DNA of 64,000 bases from CAZRVH01 sp964608325 (GCA_964608325.1 CAZSMX010000003.1:14098-78097), one strand, 5' to 3'. Positions 48,284-58,108 are shown, numbered from the stretch's first letter. The notes: a model not told the origin generated them from the sequence alone. Numbers and translations: made by a program.

Positions 48284-49431
48284 GGGGCGGGTGTGAATGG
48301 ATGGATGACGGATGCGAGGCTGAGCGCCGCCGCGAGTCCGATGAGGAGCGCGATGGTAGCAAGGAAGCGCCCGACGCGTGAATCATGTTTCGCGGCGAGC
48401 AGGATGACAAGCGGATAGACGGGCGTGATGACACGTCCGATGCTGGTGATGGATCCTACGATGTGGTCGGGCATCGAGCACATCAGTGACAGGAAGAGGA
48501 ACGAGGCGACGGCAAGGAACGACCTGTCTTTCCCCTTTGCCAGGAGCCATCCTGTCCATGCGAGTGCCGGGAAGACGAACAGGATGAACAGGGGGATCGA
48601 CGTGAGCGTCTTGTAGTCATATCCGTAGCCTCCCGTGAGCAGTTCATACACAGCTTGGAAGGGGAAGGTGCTCTTGCCCGTACTCATGAAGAACGGCATC
48701 TCGCCGAAGATGGCGTAGATCCATCCGTGCAGGAGCAGGAAGGCGGCAAGTGGCACGAACATCAGCCCGGCGTCTTTCCACTGCTTCCTGCAGAGGAAGA
48801 AGCACCCCAGGATCGCGCCGAAAATGATGTTCACCTCCCGGGTCAGCGCCGCCAGTGACAGGAGGAGGACGTCGAGGGGCGCGAGCGTTCCCGATCGCCT
48901 GAACCGGCTCAAGAACAGGGTGAGCAGGGCCAGGGTGAGCGGTTCGGCGATATTGAAATGGAGGCCGACCATTGCCGCGGGGCAGAGCGCCATCGCGTAG
49001 GCGTAGAGCGGTCGGGTCGGAAAGGCGCGGAGGACGATCCAAAAAGAAAGCAGCAGTGACGCAAGATTGATCAGGAGAAACGCGTACGGCAGGAGATCCG
49101 TCTGTCCCAGGGACAGGGCGAATGCCGCAAGCGGCAGCAGGAAGCGCTGGTACCCGTAGGATGTCGGCGAGACGGACCGGAGGCGGTCCCATCGCGCGGG
49201 GCGGAGCATGTCGGGGATGTTGCGCGAAACGAGGTAGTACTGCGCGCCGTCGTAGGCGGGTACATCCAGCACGACGAATCCGCCGGGCATCACGTGTTTC
49301 TCGCTCAGGACGGTATCCATGTGGAACAGTGCGCTCGGGTTCCATCCGTACGGACGCAACAGAAGAAACATTGCTGCCGCCAGCAACGAGCCGAGGATCG
49401 CGGCGTGCCGGTTGCGACGCAGTAGTTCCAT
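48280..49431 (-). CDS. Polytopic membrane protein, GT-C mannosyltransferase-like
   Basis: A 383-residue protein with about nine hydrophobic segments. The first outside loop has acidic and aromatic residues (VPAYDGAQYYLVSRN, about 57-71) like the catalytic loop of GT-C enzymes, and a TREVN motif follows near residue 192. No Pfam name can be given with certainty. It starts 7 bp behind the UDP-sugar dehydrogenase stop and overlaps the GT2 gene by 4 nt. Confidence 0.65.
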   Translation of the reverse strand: MELLRRNRHAAILGSLLAAAMFLLLRPYGWNPSALFHMDTVLSEKHVMPGGFVVLDVPAYDGAQYYLVSRNIPDMLRPARWDRLRSVSPTSYGYQRFLLPLAAFALSLGQTDLLPYAFLLINLASLLLSFWIVLRAFPTRPLYAYAMALCPAAMVGLHFNIAEPLTLALLTLFLSRFRRSGTLAPLDVLLLSLAALTREVNIIFGAILGCFFLCRKQWKDAGLMFVPLAAFLLLHGWIYAIFGEMPFFMSTGKSTFPFQAVYELLTGGYGYDYKTLTSIPLFILFVFPALAWTGWLLAKGKDRSFLAVASFLFLSLMCSMPDHIVGSITSIGRVITPVYPLVILLAAKHDSRVGRFLATIALLIGLAAALSLASVIHPFTPAP

Positions 49432-49438
49432 GTCCCGG

Positions 49439-50713
49439 TTACAGCGAACGGTAGATCTTTCCCTTCTCTTCGATCGGCAGCCTGGGTAGCACGCCCTTCA
49501 AATCGTAGAAAACGCCGTTGTCTGCCAGTGCGTCCGCGTAGGTTTCGGCCGAGAGCTCCCGGTATTCCTTGTGGGCCACCAGAAGGAGGATGGCGTCGTA
49601 CGGGGCTTGTTCCAACGAGCCCGGCGACAAGCTCATCTTTTGGATCTCTTCCGGCGAATAGGACGGATCATGCACGTCCACCGCGATGCCCTTTGATACG
49701 AGCGAGGATATCACGTCGTGCACCTTGCTGTTGCGGGTATCCGGGACGTTCTCCTTGAACGTGAGCCCCAGCACCAGCATCCTGGCTTTCTTCGGGGGGA
49801 TCGACAGCGCGCTTACCACCTGGTCCGCTACGTACGCGCCCATGCTGTCGTTGATGGCGCGGCCGGCGTTGATGACGTGCGTTTCCATACCAAGCTGCTT
49901 CGCTTTCTCGACCAAATAGTACGGGTCCACCCCGATGCAGTGTCCCCCCACGAGTCCCGGTTGGAATTTCAGGAAATTCCATTTCGTTCCCGCCGCCGCC
50001 AGCACTTCTTTCGTGGGGATGCCGATCTTCCCGCAGAGGATGGCGATTTCGTTCATGTATGCGATATTCAGGTCGCGCTGGGCGTTCTCGATCGCCTTGG
50101 CCATCTCCGCAACCTTGATGGATGACGCGCGGTAAATGCCGGCTTTTACGATGCTGCCGTAGACCTCCGTCAGAATGTCGAGGGTTCGCTCGTCCTGCCC
50201 CGCGACGATCTTCGTAATTGTCTCCACCGTGTGTTCCTTGTCGCCCGGGTTGATGCGCTCCGGCGAATAGCCGAGCGTGAAATCCTTCCCGCAGACGAGC
50301 CCCGAGACATTTTCCAAGATGGGTCCGCAGATATCTTCCGTGACGCCCGGGTACACCGTGGATTCGTAGACGACGATCATGCCCTTTCGCAGCTGCGCTC
50401 CTACTGTTTGCGATGCGCTTTCCACCAGCGTGAGGTCCGGTTTGTTCTGGCCGTCGACGGGGGTGGGGATAGCGAGGATGACGATGTCGGCTTTGCCGAT
50501 GATTGCCGGATCGGTGTCGAAGGCGATGGCTGTGCTCCGCAAGGCAGCTTCGCTCAGTTCGTTCGTACGATCGAATCCGTCTCGCAATTCCTGGATGCGT
50601 TTTTCGCTGATGTCGAATCCGTAGGTTTCAAACCCGTGCGAGGCGAATGCGTGCGCCAGGGGAAGGCCGACGTATCCCAGGCCGACGATGCACAAAACCG
50701 GCTTTTTTTCCAT
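49439..50713 (-). CDS. wecC: UDP-N-acetyl-D-mannosamine/galactosamine dehydrogenase (WecC/TviB/WbpA type)
   Basis: A 424-residue nucleotide-sugar dehydrogenase. CIVGLGYVGLPLAHAF binds NAD; ESTVYPGVTEDI, LGYSPERINPGDKEHT and the catalytic cysteine in GLVGGHCIGVDPYYL (about residue 265) are characteristic of the WecC/WbpA/TviB group. It oxidises a UDP-N-acetylhexosamine at C6. With WecB in the window UDP-ManNAc is the likely substrate, giving UDP-ManNAcA; UDP-GlcNAc or UDP-GalNAc remain possible. The ATG at 50713 follows TACACT by 7 nt. Confidence 0.94.
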   Translation of the reverse strand: MEKKPVLCIVGLGYVGLPLAHAFASHGFETYGFDISEKRIQELRDGFDRTNELSEAALRSTAIAFDTDPAIIGKADIVILAIPTPVDGQNKPDLTLVESASQTVGAQLRKGMIVVYESTVYPGVTEDICGPILENVSGLVCGKDFTLGYSPERINPGDKEHTVETITKIVAGQDERTLDILTEVYGSIVKAGIYRASSIKVAEMAKAIENAQRDLNIAYMNEIAILCGKIGIPTKEVLAAAGTKWNFLKFQPGLVGGHCIGVDPYYLVEKAKQLGMETHVINAGRAINDSMGAYVADQVVSALSIPPKKARMLVLGLTFKENVPDTRNSKVHDVISSLVSKGIAVDVHDPSYSPEEIQKMSLSPGSLEQAPYDAILLLVAHKEYRELSAETYADALADNGVFYDLKGVLPRLPIEEKGKIYRSL

Positions 50714-50720
50714 GGCAGGA

Positions 50721-50753
50721 AGTGTAGGGCAGCCCATGCTCCTGCGCTACACT
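50721..50753. promoter_or_regulatory. Divergent leaderless-type promoters, two TACACT boxes
   Basis: TACACT on the leftward strand (50726-50721) ends 7 nt before the ATG at 50713; TACACT on the rightward strand (50748-50753) ends 6 nt before the ATG at 50760. Each one lies where the -35 box of the other would be, so the two promoters should compete. Confidence 0.55.
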
Positions 50754-50759
50754 ATCTTC

Positions 50760-51959
50760 ATGCCGAAGCCGAAGAAAATCCTCGTTCTAACGCCCTGGGT
50801 GCCCTACCCGGTGAGCGGTGCCTGCCAGCAGGACCGTTTCAACGGATTCCTGCAATTGAAAGATTTGGGACATGAGATCCATGTCATCGCGAAGGTTCAT
50901 TCGTTCCAGAACCAGGCCGAGATCAAGGCTTTTTTCGCCGAGAAGGGGATTCCGCTGACGCTTGTCCCGTACTCACCGAGCCTCATCGCGCTCCTCTTCA
51001 AGCGCTTGCCGCGCATCCTTCGTACGCCGGCCCTGATCGACGGTTCGGCGCTGGAATATACCGATCCGCTCTACGAACAGGTTGTGTTGGATGCCGTGAA
51101 ATCGTTCAAGCCGGATCTCGCGTGGATCGAGTACACGTTTTCCTGGCCGGTTCTCCGTCTCCTCAGGCCCTTTGGCATCCCCACGATTATGAAGTCGTCG
51201 CTGGACGAGCCGGTAAATTGCCGGGATGAGAACGGCTGGAGCCTGAGTTCCATCATCAAATCCATCCCGAAGTATCCGGGCGAACGCATCGCCGCGCGCG
51301 AAAGCGATTTCCTCTTCGCCATTTCCCCCATAGAGGAGCAGATCTATCGCAGGCGCGGCGCGAAGCGGACGGGCACCCTGCCGTTGCGCGGCATTTCGGA
51401 ATGCATGGTCCGCAAAACCCATGCGGCTAAGGATGTCCTGGACGTCGTGTTCCTCAGTTCCAGCTACAGCATGGGCCACAATCGCGACGCACTCGATTTC
51501 GTGCTGCAAAAAGTGATTCCGCTCATCCGCGCGCAGGCCCCGGGCGAGTTTCGCTTCCACTTCACGGGCAAGAAATTCCCGAAAGCCTCGGAGAAATACC
51601 TGGGTGAAGATGCCCAACCGACGGGCTTTGTCCCGGATATCGGGGAATTGCTCTCACGCATGGATATCGCCGTGTGCCCGTGGATTTCCGGCACCGGCAT
51701 GCAGCAGAAAGTCTTCGAGCCGCTCTGCCGCGGATTGCCTCTCATCACGAACCACCTCGCCGGCTATCCCATCGAGCCCGGGAAGGAGTTTCTGAAAGCG
51801 GTGAAGCCGGAGGAATACGTCCGGGCCTTGCTCGAGCTCCGCTCCGTGGCTCGCAGGCAAGAGATCAGCGATGCCGCGTTCGCCAAGGTGAACACGCTCT
51901 TCTCCAAGGAGGCCGTCAAAAAGATCGCACAGGATGCCATCGACGAAGTCACGCGTTAA
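50760..51959 (+). CDS. GT4-like glycosyltransferase
   Basis: A 399-residue GT-B protein. KKILVLTPWVPYPVSGACQQDRF is the acceptor-domain start, a short variant of the usual GG loop. The donor domain starts at VVFLSSSYSMGHNRDALDF (about 226-244), has GFVPDIGELLSRMDIAVCPW and the GTGMQQKVFEPLCRGLP motif (about 305-321), typical of the GT4 subgroup that adds the first or second fucose/ManNAc sugars. Donor unknown. It stands alone between wecC and the GDP-fucose genes. Confidence 0.86.
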   Translation: MPKPKKILVLTPWVPYPVSGACQQDRFNGFLQLKDLGHEIHVIAKVHSFQNQAEIKAFFAEKGIPLTLVPYSPSLIALLFKRLPRILRTPALIDGSALEYTDPLYEQVVLDAVKSFKPDLAWIEYTFSWPVLRLLRPFGIPTIMKSSLDEPVNCRDENGWSLSSIIKSIPKYPGERIAARESDFLFAISPIEEQIYRRRGAKRTGTLPLRGISECMVRKTHAAKDVLDVVFLSSSYSMGHNRDALDFVLQKVIPLIRAQAPGEFRFHFTGKKFPKASEKYLGEDAQPTGFVPDIGELLSRMDIAVCPWISGTGMQQKVFEPLCRGLPLITNHLAGYPIEPGKEFLKAVKPEEYVRALLELRSVARRQEISDAAFAKVNTLFSKEAVKKIAQDAIDEVTR

Positions 51960-52897
51960 AGCGTCTTCGCGAGGTGCGCGATTCCTTCCTCCAGCCGGAC
52001 CGATGCTTCGAACCCGAGGCGCTCTTTCGCCCTGCGCGTGTCGAGCAGGCGCCGCTTGGAGCCGGTGGGTTTAGAGGGGTCGAAGACGATGTCTCCGTTA
52101 TACGCGAGTGCGTCCTTGATCATGCGTGCGAGGTCGGCGATGGATGTTTCCGTGCCCGTGCCCAAGTTGATGGCGTGCGGATCGGTCTCTTTCCAGAGCG
52201 CGAGCAGGATGCCGCGGCATGCGTCTTCCGCGTGGATGAATTCGCGCGTTTGCGTGCCATTTCCCCATACTGGGAACGACGCGTCTCCTTTCTTCTTCGC
52301 CGCGAGCATGCGCGCGATCATCCCGGGGATGACATGTCCGTGCACGGGATCGAAGTGGTCGTGGGGTCCGTAGAGATTCGTGGGGATGACGTGCACGATG
52401 GGAAGCGGGAGCGGGGACGTCACGCCGTAGTAGAGGAGCGTTCGTTTCGCCATGCCATAGGGGCCGGTGTCCGGATTGGGGAGTCCGTTCCAGATGTCCT
52501 CCTCGTTCAGGGGGAGCGGAGCGTCGTCCGGGTATTCGCATGCGGTTCCCGCGACGAGAACTTTTCCCGCGCCTGCTTTCTTGCAGGCGTCGAAGAGATT
52601 CATTCCCATTCGCAAGTTCCGATCGAAAAGTGAGGCGCCGTCATCCGTGTTTTTCTTAATGCCCCCTACCGCCGCGGCCAGGTGAATGACGTAGTCGCCT
52701 GTGCCGATCGCCCCCTCGGGTACGCTGGATTCCAAGTTCATCTCCTGACGCGTCGGGGCGACGAAAGGGATGTCGTTTGCCGCGAGCATGTCCCGCAGGT
52801 TCGTTCCCAGGAACCCGTGTCCGCCGGTGATAAGAATGCGCCGCGCCCGGAGGTCCGTGACGCAGGCATCCGGCAGGGGAACGCTGGAAAGAGGCAT
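51956..52897 (-). CDS. fcl: GDP-L-fucose synthase (Fcl/WcaG type)
   Basis: A 313-residue epimerase/reductase. ILITGGHGFLGTNL binds NADPH; AAAVGGIKKNTDDGASLFDRNLRMGMNLFDA is the Fcl-specific segment; the catalytic Cys-like and Tyr-x3-Lys residues are in GTACEYPDD and YGMAK (about 147-151). It converts GDP-4-keto-6-deoxymannose to GDP-fucose (or a related 6-deoxyhexose). The gene is divergent from gmd, with 78 bp between. The N-terminal about 18 residues before the Rossmann strand may be an extension, or a later start may be used. Confidence 0.9.
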   Translation of the reverse strand: MPLSSVPLPDACVTDLRARRILITGGHGFLGTNLRDMLAANDIPFVAPTRQEMNLESSVPEGAIGTGDYVIHLAAAVGGIKKNTDDGASLFDRNLRMGMNLFDACKKAGAGKVLVAGTACEYPDDAPLPLNEEDIWNGLPNPDTGPYGMAKRTLLYYGVTSPLPLPIVHVIPTNLYGPHDHFDPVHGHVIPGMIARMLAAKKKGDASFPVWGNGTQTREFIHAEDACRGILLALWKETDPHAINLGTGTETSIADLARMIKDALAYNGDIVFDPSKPTGSKRRLLDTRRAKERLGFEASVRLEEGIAHLAKTL

Positions 52898-52975
52898 GGC
52901 CCGCAGTATCTCACGGTTCGGTCCCCCGGGCCAGGTATGGCGTCTCCGCCCGCCGTTCCCTATGCTGGGCGGGTT

Positions 52976-54022
52976 ATGAAGCGCGCCCTCATCACCGGCA
53001 TCACGGGGCAGGACGGGTCCTACCTGACGGAGTTCCTACTGGCCAAGGGGTACGAAGTGCACGGCATCGTGCGCCGCGCCTCCACGTTCAACCGCGGCCG
53101 CATCGACCATCTCTTCAACGATCCCCACACCGTGAAGGTCCCGCTCACGCTCCACTACGGCGATCTGGCCGACAGCAGTTCATTGCTCCACGTCATCGAG
53201 TCGGTGAAGCCCGATGAGATTTACAATCTCGCGGCGCAAAGCCACGTCGGCATCAGCTTCGACATACCGGAGTACACCGGCGACGTGACGGGCATGGGCA
53301 CGATGCGCCTGCTCGAGGCGTTGCGCATCAGTGGCGCACACTCGCGTTTCTACCAGGCGAGCTCCAGCGAACTCTACGGCAAGGTGATCGAGTCGCCCCA
53401 AACGGAACAGACCCCCTTCTATCCCCGCAGCCCCTACGCATGCGCCAAGGCGTACGCGTTTCACATCACGCGCAACTACCGCGAGAGCCACGGCATGTTC
53501 GCCGTGAACGGCATCCTCTTCAACCACGAATCGCCCCGCCGCGGAGAGAACTTCGTGACCCGCAAGATCACGCTCAGCCTCGCCCGTATCCTCGCAGGCG
53601 AAATCGAAACGCTGTACCTGGGAAACCTGGATGCGCGGCGTGATTGGGGATACGCGAAGGAGTACGTGGAAGGAATGTGGCTGATGCTCCAGCAGGAGAA
53701 GCCCGACGATTACGTGTTGGCCACGGGCCGTACCGAAAGCGTGCGCTCGTTCCTGGAAATCTGCCTGCGCCTCGCGGGTATCGACTTCGAAAGCGAAGGC
53801 GAGGGGCTGGGGGAAAGGTACGTCGATCGAAAGACGGGCAAGACGGTCGTCGCGATCGATCCGACCTACTACCGCCCGGCCGAAGTGGACCTGCTGAAAG
53901 GCGACGCGTCCAAGGCGAAGCGCGAGCTTGGGTGGGAGGCGAAAACGACGCTGGAAGAACTTGCGAAGCTGATGATGGAAGCTGATTGCAAGGCGCTTGG
54001 GGTGGAGTTCGCGGGACGCTGA
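52976..54022 (+). CDS. gmd: GDP-mannose 4,6-dehydratase
   Basis: A 348-residue short-chain dehydrogenase. ALITGITGQDGSYLTEFLLAKGYEVHGIVRR is shortened here to its key parts: GITGQDGSYL at the NADP site, RGRIDHLFNDPH, ASSSELYGKV with the catalytic Thr/Ser-Glu pair, YACAKAYAFHI (Tyr-x3-Lys) and LDARRDWGYAKEYV, all Gmd hallmarks. It makes GDP-4-keto-6-deoxymannose. TATGCT lies 9 nt before the ATG at 52976. It pairs with the divergent fcl gene. Confidence 0.95.
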   Translation: MKRALITGITGQDGSYLTEFLLAKGYEVHGIVRRASTFNRGRIDHLFNDPHTVKVPLTLHYGDLADSSSLLHVIESVKPDEIYNLAAQSHVGISFDIPEYTGDVTGMGTMRLLEALRISGAHSRFYQASSSELYGKVIESPQTEQTPFYPRSPYACAKAYAFHITRNYRESHGMFAVNGILFNHESPRRGENFVTRKITLSLARILAGEIETLYLGNLDARRDWGYAKEYVEGMWLMLQQEKPDDYVLATGRTESVRSFLEICLRLAGIDFESEGEGLGERYVDRKTGKTVVAIDPTYYRPAEVDLLKGDASKAKRELGWEAKTTLEELAKLMMEADCKALGVEFAGR

Positions 54023-54110
54023 ATTATTCCACGCATGATGAATGCGATCTTTCCGCGACACGATCGCTTTTCACGTGCGTCTACTGTTTGGTGTCTGCTA
54101 CTCTTCCGTC

Positions 54111-55028
54111 ATGATCCAATCCTGGTCCGGAAAAAAGGTTCTGGTCACCGGCGGTACGGGCTTCATAGGAAGCTTCGTGGTCGAGCGTCTGCTTGCCGAA
54201 GGCGCCCAGGTGCGCGTGCCCCTGCGCGCCCAGAACTTCCGCGCGCTGAGTAACCGAAGGGCGGAGATCGAATGGATCGAGGGCGACCTGCGCGACAGCG
54301 ACTACTGCGCGCAGCTCGTGAACGGCGTCGATTATGTGTTCCACCTCGCCTCCAGCCGCCGCAACACCGAGTACCACATCAAGCGTTCTTCAGACGTGAT
54401 GAACGAGAACGTCCGCATGACGCTGGCGCTCATCGAGGCCCTCAAGGAGAACCCCGTCCCGGTCACGTTCTTCAGCTCGGCCAACGTGCCCCCGACCATG
54501 GACACCATTGCCATCGCGCAGGCGGAGAAGGTGGATGGGTATGTCCTCGGGAAAACCATTTGCGAGTCCCTTTGGTTCGTCGCATCCCACCAGCGCAACT
54601 TTCCGCTGCTCATCGTCCGGCCGGTCGGCGTGTACGGTCCGCGCGATACGTTCAAGGAAGATGCCAACCTTATCCCGGCGCTCATGGTGCAGGCGCGTGA
54701 TAGCAAAGATTCGCTGAAGGTGCGGGGGGATGGCAGTCGCGAGCGCGCATTCCTCTATGTGGAGGATCTGGTCGAAACGCTCTTCCGCCTCATCGACGTG
54801 AGCGCCCAAGGTGTGCAGTACGTGACGTCCGGGGAGGTGGTGACGGTGCAGAAGCTTGCCGAGACGATCCGCGACCTCGTCCGCCCCGGACTGAAGATCG
54901 AATCCGACTCGTCCGGCCATATCGCCCAGCGCGCCATCCCCATGCTCCCGTTGCACGAGGTGCTGACGACCATGGAATGGACTCCTTTGAACGAGGGGCT
55001 TGCGAGCACGTACCTTTCCTGGAAATGA
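54111..55028 (+). CDS. NAD-dependent epimerase/dehydratase, Fcl/GalE-like
   Basis: A 305-residue short-chain dehydrogenase. VLVTGGTGFIGSFVVERL binds NAD; FHLASSRRNTEYHIKRSSDVM, FFSSANVP and YVLGK (about 146-150) form the active site. It resembles WcaG-type proteins, but the substrate is open. TACTCT lies 6 nt before the ATG at 54111. It overlaps the GtrA-like gene by 4 nt, so the product may serve a lipid-linked step. Confidence 0.85.
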   Translation: MIQSWSGKKVLVTGGTGFIGSFVVERLLAEGAQVRVPLRAQNFRALSNRRAEIEWIEGDLRDSDYCAQLVNGVDYVFHLASSRRNTEYHIKRSSDVMNENVRMTLALIEALKENPVPVTFFSSANVPPTMDTIAIAQAEKVDGYVLGKTICESLWFVASHQRNFPLLIVRPVGVYGPRDTFKEDANLIPALMVQARDSKDSLKVRGDGSRERAFLYVEDLVETLFRLIDVSAQGVQYVTSGEVVTVQKLAETIRDLVRPGLKIESDSSGHIAQRAIPMLPLHEVLTTMEWTPLNEGLASTYLSWK

Positions 55029-55459
55029 TCGCCATCACACTCAAGTTCCTCCGGCGCTACCCGCTTCTTAAGAAGATCGTGAAGTTCGGTATCACGGGCG
55101 GTATTGCCGCGGTCATCGACCTCGGGGGATTGCAGATCATGGTGCGCTATCTGTCTGTTCCTGAAGAAGCGGCCGTCGTCCTTTCATCTCTTGTTTCCGT
55201 CATTTTTGTCTTTTTCTTCAACAAGTTCTTTACGTTCCGCGACGGGAGCACGGGGTATGCCAAGCAGATCACGAAATTTGCCTTGGTGTACGGATTCGCC
55301 ATCGTTTTGAACGGCATCGTATCGAACTTCTTCCTCTGGATGGGCTTCCATTACCTTATCGCCAAGGTCTTCGCGATCGGCATCGGCGCCATCATCAATT
55401 TCGTGCTTTCCCACCTGTTCGTCTTTACAAAGCAAAAAGACATCCTGCCTGTCGTATAA
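55025..55459 (+). CDS. GtrA family membrane protein
   Basis: A 144-residue protein with four hydrophobic segments (about 20-40, 46-70, 82-104 and 112-134). The FGITGGIAAVIDLGGLQIMV start, the FFFNKFFTFRDG loop and the end of the fourth helix (FVLSHLFVF) match the GtrA family, proposed flippases of polyprenyl-phosphate-linked sugars. It is translationally coupled to the epimerase gene before it. Its partner could be one of the GT2/GT-C pairs in the locus. Confidence 0.9.
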   Translation: MIAITLKFLRRYPLLKKIVKFGITGGIAAVIDLGGLQIMVRYLSVPEEAAVVLSSLVSVIFVFFFNKFFTFRDGSTGYAKQITKFALVYGFAIVLNGIVSNFFLWMGFHYLIAKVFAIGIGAIINFVLSHLFVFTKQKDILPVV

Positions 55460-55510
55460 GCGCGGGACTTGCTTCGGTTTTCGACTGCCAACGTCTATAC
55501 TCCGTCCCCC

Positions 55511-57169
55511 ATGCAGAAGATCGCAGTAATCGCCGGCGCGGGGCCCGCAGGTTTGACCGCGGCCTACGAACTCCTGAAGCGTACGGACATCAAACCGATC
55601 GTCTTCGAGGCGACCGACGCCATCGGGGGCATCGCGCAGACGTTCAACTACAAGGGGAACCGCATCGATATCGGCGGACACCGATTCTTCAGCAAGAGCG
55701 ACCGCGTGATGCGCTGGTGGTTCAACATTCTCCCTTTGCAGGGGGCTCCCGCGGCGGACACCGAGGAGAAGGGGCATGAGATCGACTACGCCACCGAGGC
55801 CATCATGGAGTATCTCTGTCCCGAATGCATCGAGCCGGGTCTTGCGCACAAAGGTATTACCGTAACCCGGCCGTCTCCGGATCCCGAAAAAGAAGATCGC
55901 GTGATGCTCCAGCGCCCGCGCCTTTCGCGCATTTACTACAAGCGCGCCTTTTTCCCGTATCCCATCGCCATCACCCTTACCGTGGCCAAGCGCCTCGGCC
56001 TGTGGAACACGTTTCTCATCGGCATGAGTTACATCAAGGCGCAGGCGTTTCCCATCAAGGATGAAAGCTATCTCGATGCCTTCTATATCAACCGTTTCGG
56101 CAAGCGACTCTACGAAACATTCTTCCGCGACTACACCGAGAAGGTATGGGGTGTTCCGTGCAGCGACATCCGCAGCGATTGGGGTGCCCAGCGCGTGAAG
56201 GGGTTATCATTGCGCAGGGCTGTGTCGCATGCGATCAAAGACCTGCTCTCCAGCGACTTCAAGAAGTCGCAGGAAGAACGCGAGACAAGCCTTATCACCC
56301 GCTTCTATTACCCCAAGTTCGGCCCCGGCCAAATGTGGGAAACGGTCGCCGATGAGGTGAAGAAATGCGGCGGTGAAGTGCGCATGAAGCATAAGATCTC
56401 CGGCGTACACATGACCCACGGAAAAGTGACATCGGTCACGGTGGAGGATGTCGTGACGGGAGAGCGGGAAGACGTCGCCTGCGACCATTTTTTCTCCACC
56501 ATGCCCGTGAAGCACCTGATGGGCATGATCAGCCCCAGCGTCCCGGATACGGTGCGCGAAGTGGCCGACGGGCTCGCGTATCGCGACTTCCTGACGGTCG
56601 GGGTGTTGCTCAACAAGCTTCATGTGAAGGAAAGAGGGAGGCATCCGGCTTCCGATGTTCCTGATAACTGGATCTACATCCAGGAAGGGGACGTGCGGGT
56701 CGGTCGCGTGCAGATCTTCAACAACTGGAGCCCCTATATGGTCGACAACTACAGGGGCCACGTGTGGATCGGCATGGAATACTTCGTGAACGAGGGTGGG
56801 GATTTGTGGGTAATGGATGACAAGAAATTAATCGAGTTCGGTATCGCGGAACTGGAGAAAATCGATTTCATCAAGAAAGAAGACGTCGTGGATGCCTGCG
56901 TTTTACGCATGCCCAAGGCCTATCCGGCGTACATCGGTAGTTACGATCAATTGGACACCGTGCGCGATTTCGTCGTCAAAATCCCGAACCTGCACCTCAT
57001 CGGGCGCAACGGCATGCACCGCTACAACAACCAGGACCACAGCATGCTCACCGCCATGATGACCGTCGATAATATCGTCGAGGGAAAGATGGACAGCTCA
57101 AACATCTGGGACGTGAACGTCGAAATGGTGTACCACGAAGGGCACTCCAAGGAGGAGAAGGCGGCCTGA
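55511..57169 (+). CDS. FAD-dependent oxidoreductase, protoporphyrinogen-oxidase/UDP-galactopyranose-mutase-like
   Basis: A 552-residue flavoprotein. KIAVIAGAGPAGLTAAYELL is the dinucleotide-binding loop, DIGGHRFFSK (about 57-66) follows the GG motif, and the C terminus has NNQDHSMLTAMMTVDNIVEG, the FAD ribityl contact of amine-oxidase-type enzymes. The family sits in many polysaccharide loci near GtrA and GT2 genes, but its reaction there is not known to me. TATACT lies 9 nt before the ATG. A real sugar reaction, such as ring contraction or oxidation, is inferred only from place. Confidence 0.8.
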   Translation: MQKIAVIAGAGPAGLTAAYELLKRTDIKPIVFEATDAIGGIAQTFNYKGNRIDIGGHRFFSKSDRVMRWWFNILPLQGAPAADTEEKGHEIDYATEAIMEYLCPECIEPGLAHKGITVTRPSPDPEKEDRVMLQRPRLSRIYYKRAFFPYPIAITLTVAKRLGLWNTFLIGMSYIKAQAFPIKDESYLDAFYINRFGKRLYETFFRDYTEKVWGVPCSDIRSDWGAQRVKGLSLRRAVSHAIKDLLSSDFKKSQEERETSLITRFYYPKFGPGQMWETVADEVKKCGGEVRMKHKISGVHMTHGKVTSVTVEDVVTGEREDVACDHFFSTMPVKHLMGMISPSVPDTVREVADGLAYRDFLTVGVLLNKLHVKERGRHPASDVPDNWIYIQEGDVRVGRVQIFNNWSPYMVDNYRGHVWIGMEYFVNEGGDLWVMDDKKLIEFGIAELEKIDFIKKEDVVDACVLRMPKAYPAYIGSYDQLDTVRDFVVKIPNLHLIGRNGMHRYNNQDHSMLTAMMTVDNIVEGKMDSSNIWDVNVEMVYHEGHSKEEKAA

Positions 57170-57175
57170 CCGTGA

Positions 57176-58084
57176 TCAGGTATTCGCTTTATACCACTCC
57201 ACGGCCTTCGTGACGCCTTCCTTGAACGGCGTCTTCGGGTCGTAGCCGAATGCTTTCCTAGCCCTGTCGATGTTCGCGATGTAGCGTCCGATTTCGCCCG
57301 TGCGCATTTGCGTCACGGTCACGTCGCCCGTGGCGCCGAGCAGCGCCTTCATCAGTTCCGCCAGTGCCGTGATCGTCGATCCCTGTCCGTACGCCAGGTT
57401 GTACGTGTTATTCTTCGCGGCGTCGAAATTCATCAACGCCTTTACCACGCCATCCACCGCGTCGTCGATGTACGTGAAATCCAGGCACTTCTCGCCGAAC
57501 ACCGTCATCGGTTCGTTGTTCCTGCACTTGCGGAAGAAGAGGGGTACCACGCGGTCGGATTCGTCGTACATGCCGTACACGTTGCTGAAGCGGATGATGA
57601 CGTGGTCCACGCCGTAGCAGCGCGTGTAGCTCTCCGTGAACGCCTCGCCCGCGATCTTGCTGGCGGTGTAGGGGCTGGCGCAGTTCTCCATGCGGGCCAT
57701 GTCCTCGGTGTAGCTGTCTTGCGCCGGGATGTTGCCGTACGTCTCGCGGGAGGAGGCGAAGAAGAACTTCTTGATGCCGTTCCTGCGGCAGAACTCCAGC
57801 ATGTTGTAGGTGTCCTTCACGTTGTCGAGCGCGCGGTCCGGGTCGATCACGAGGTCGTGCACGCGGGCGTTGGCCGCCAAATGGATCACCGCCTCCACGT
57901 CGGTCGGGAGCTTTTCCACTTCCTTCGGGTCACGCAGGTCCGCTTGGACCGTCACGGCTTGCACCGACGGCTGCCACTTGTTGTCCACCCAGTCCGCGCC
58001 GACTACCTCGTGGCCGTCCGCCAACAGGCGCTCGCATAATCTCGTTCCGATGGTTCCGGATGATCCGGTGACAAGGATTTTCAT
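57176..58084 (-). CDS. NAD-dependent epimerase/dehydratase, GalE-like
   Basis: A 302-residue short-chain dehydrogenase. ILVTGSSGTIGTRLCERL binds the cofactor, HLAANARVHDLV, FFASSRETYGNIPA and YTASK (about 138-142) hold the active site, and RFSNVYGMYD and FTYIDDAVDGVV are typical of UDP-glucose-4-epimerase-like proteins. The substrate is not determined. It is a single leftward gene, divergent from the GT2 gene with 24 bp between the starts. Confidence 0.86.
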   Translation of the reverse strand: MKILVTGSSGTIGTRLCERLLADGHEVVGADWVDNKWQPSVQAVTVQADLRDPKEVEKLPTDVEAVIHLAANARVHDLVIDPDRALDNVKDTYNMLEFCRRNGIKKFFFASSRETYGNIPAQDSYTEDMARMENCASPYTASKIAGEAFTESYTRCYGVDHVIIRFSNVYGMYDESDRVVPLFFRKCRNNEPMTVFGEKCLDFTYIDDAVDGVVKALMNFDAAKNNTYNLAYGQGSTITALAELMKALLGATGDVTVTQMRTGEIGRYIANIDRARKAFGYDPKTPFKEGVTKAVEWYKANT

Positions 58085-58108
58085 GGGAAGGTGTGGTAAT
58101 CTTTAAAT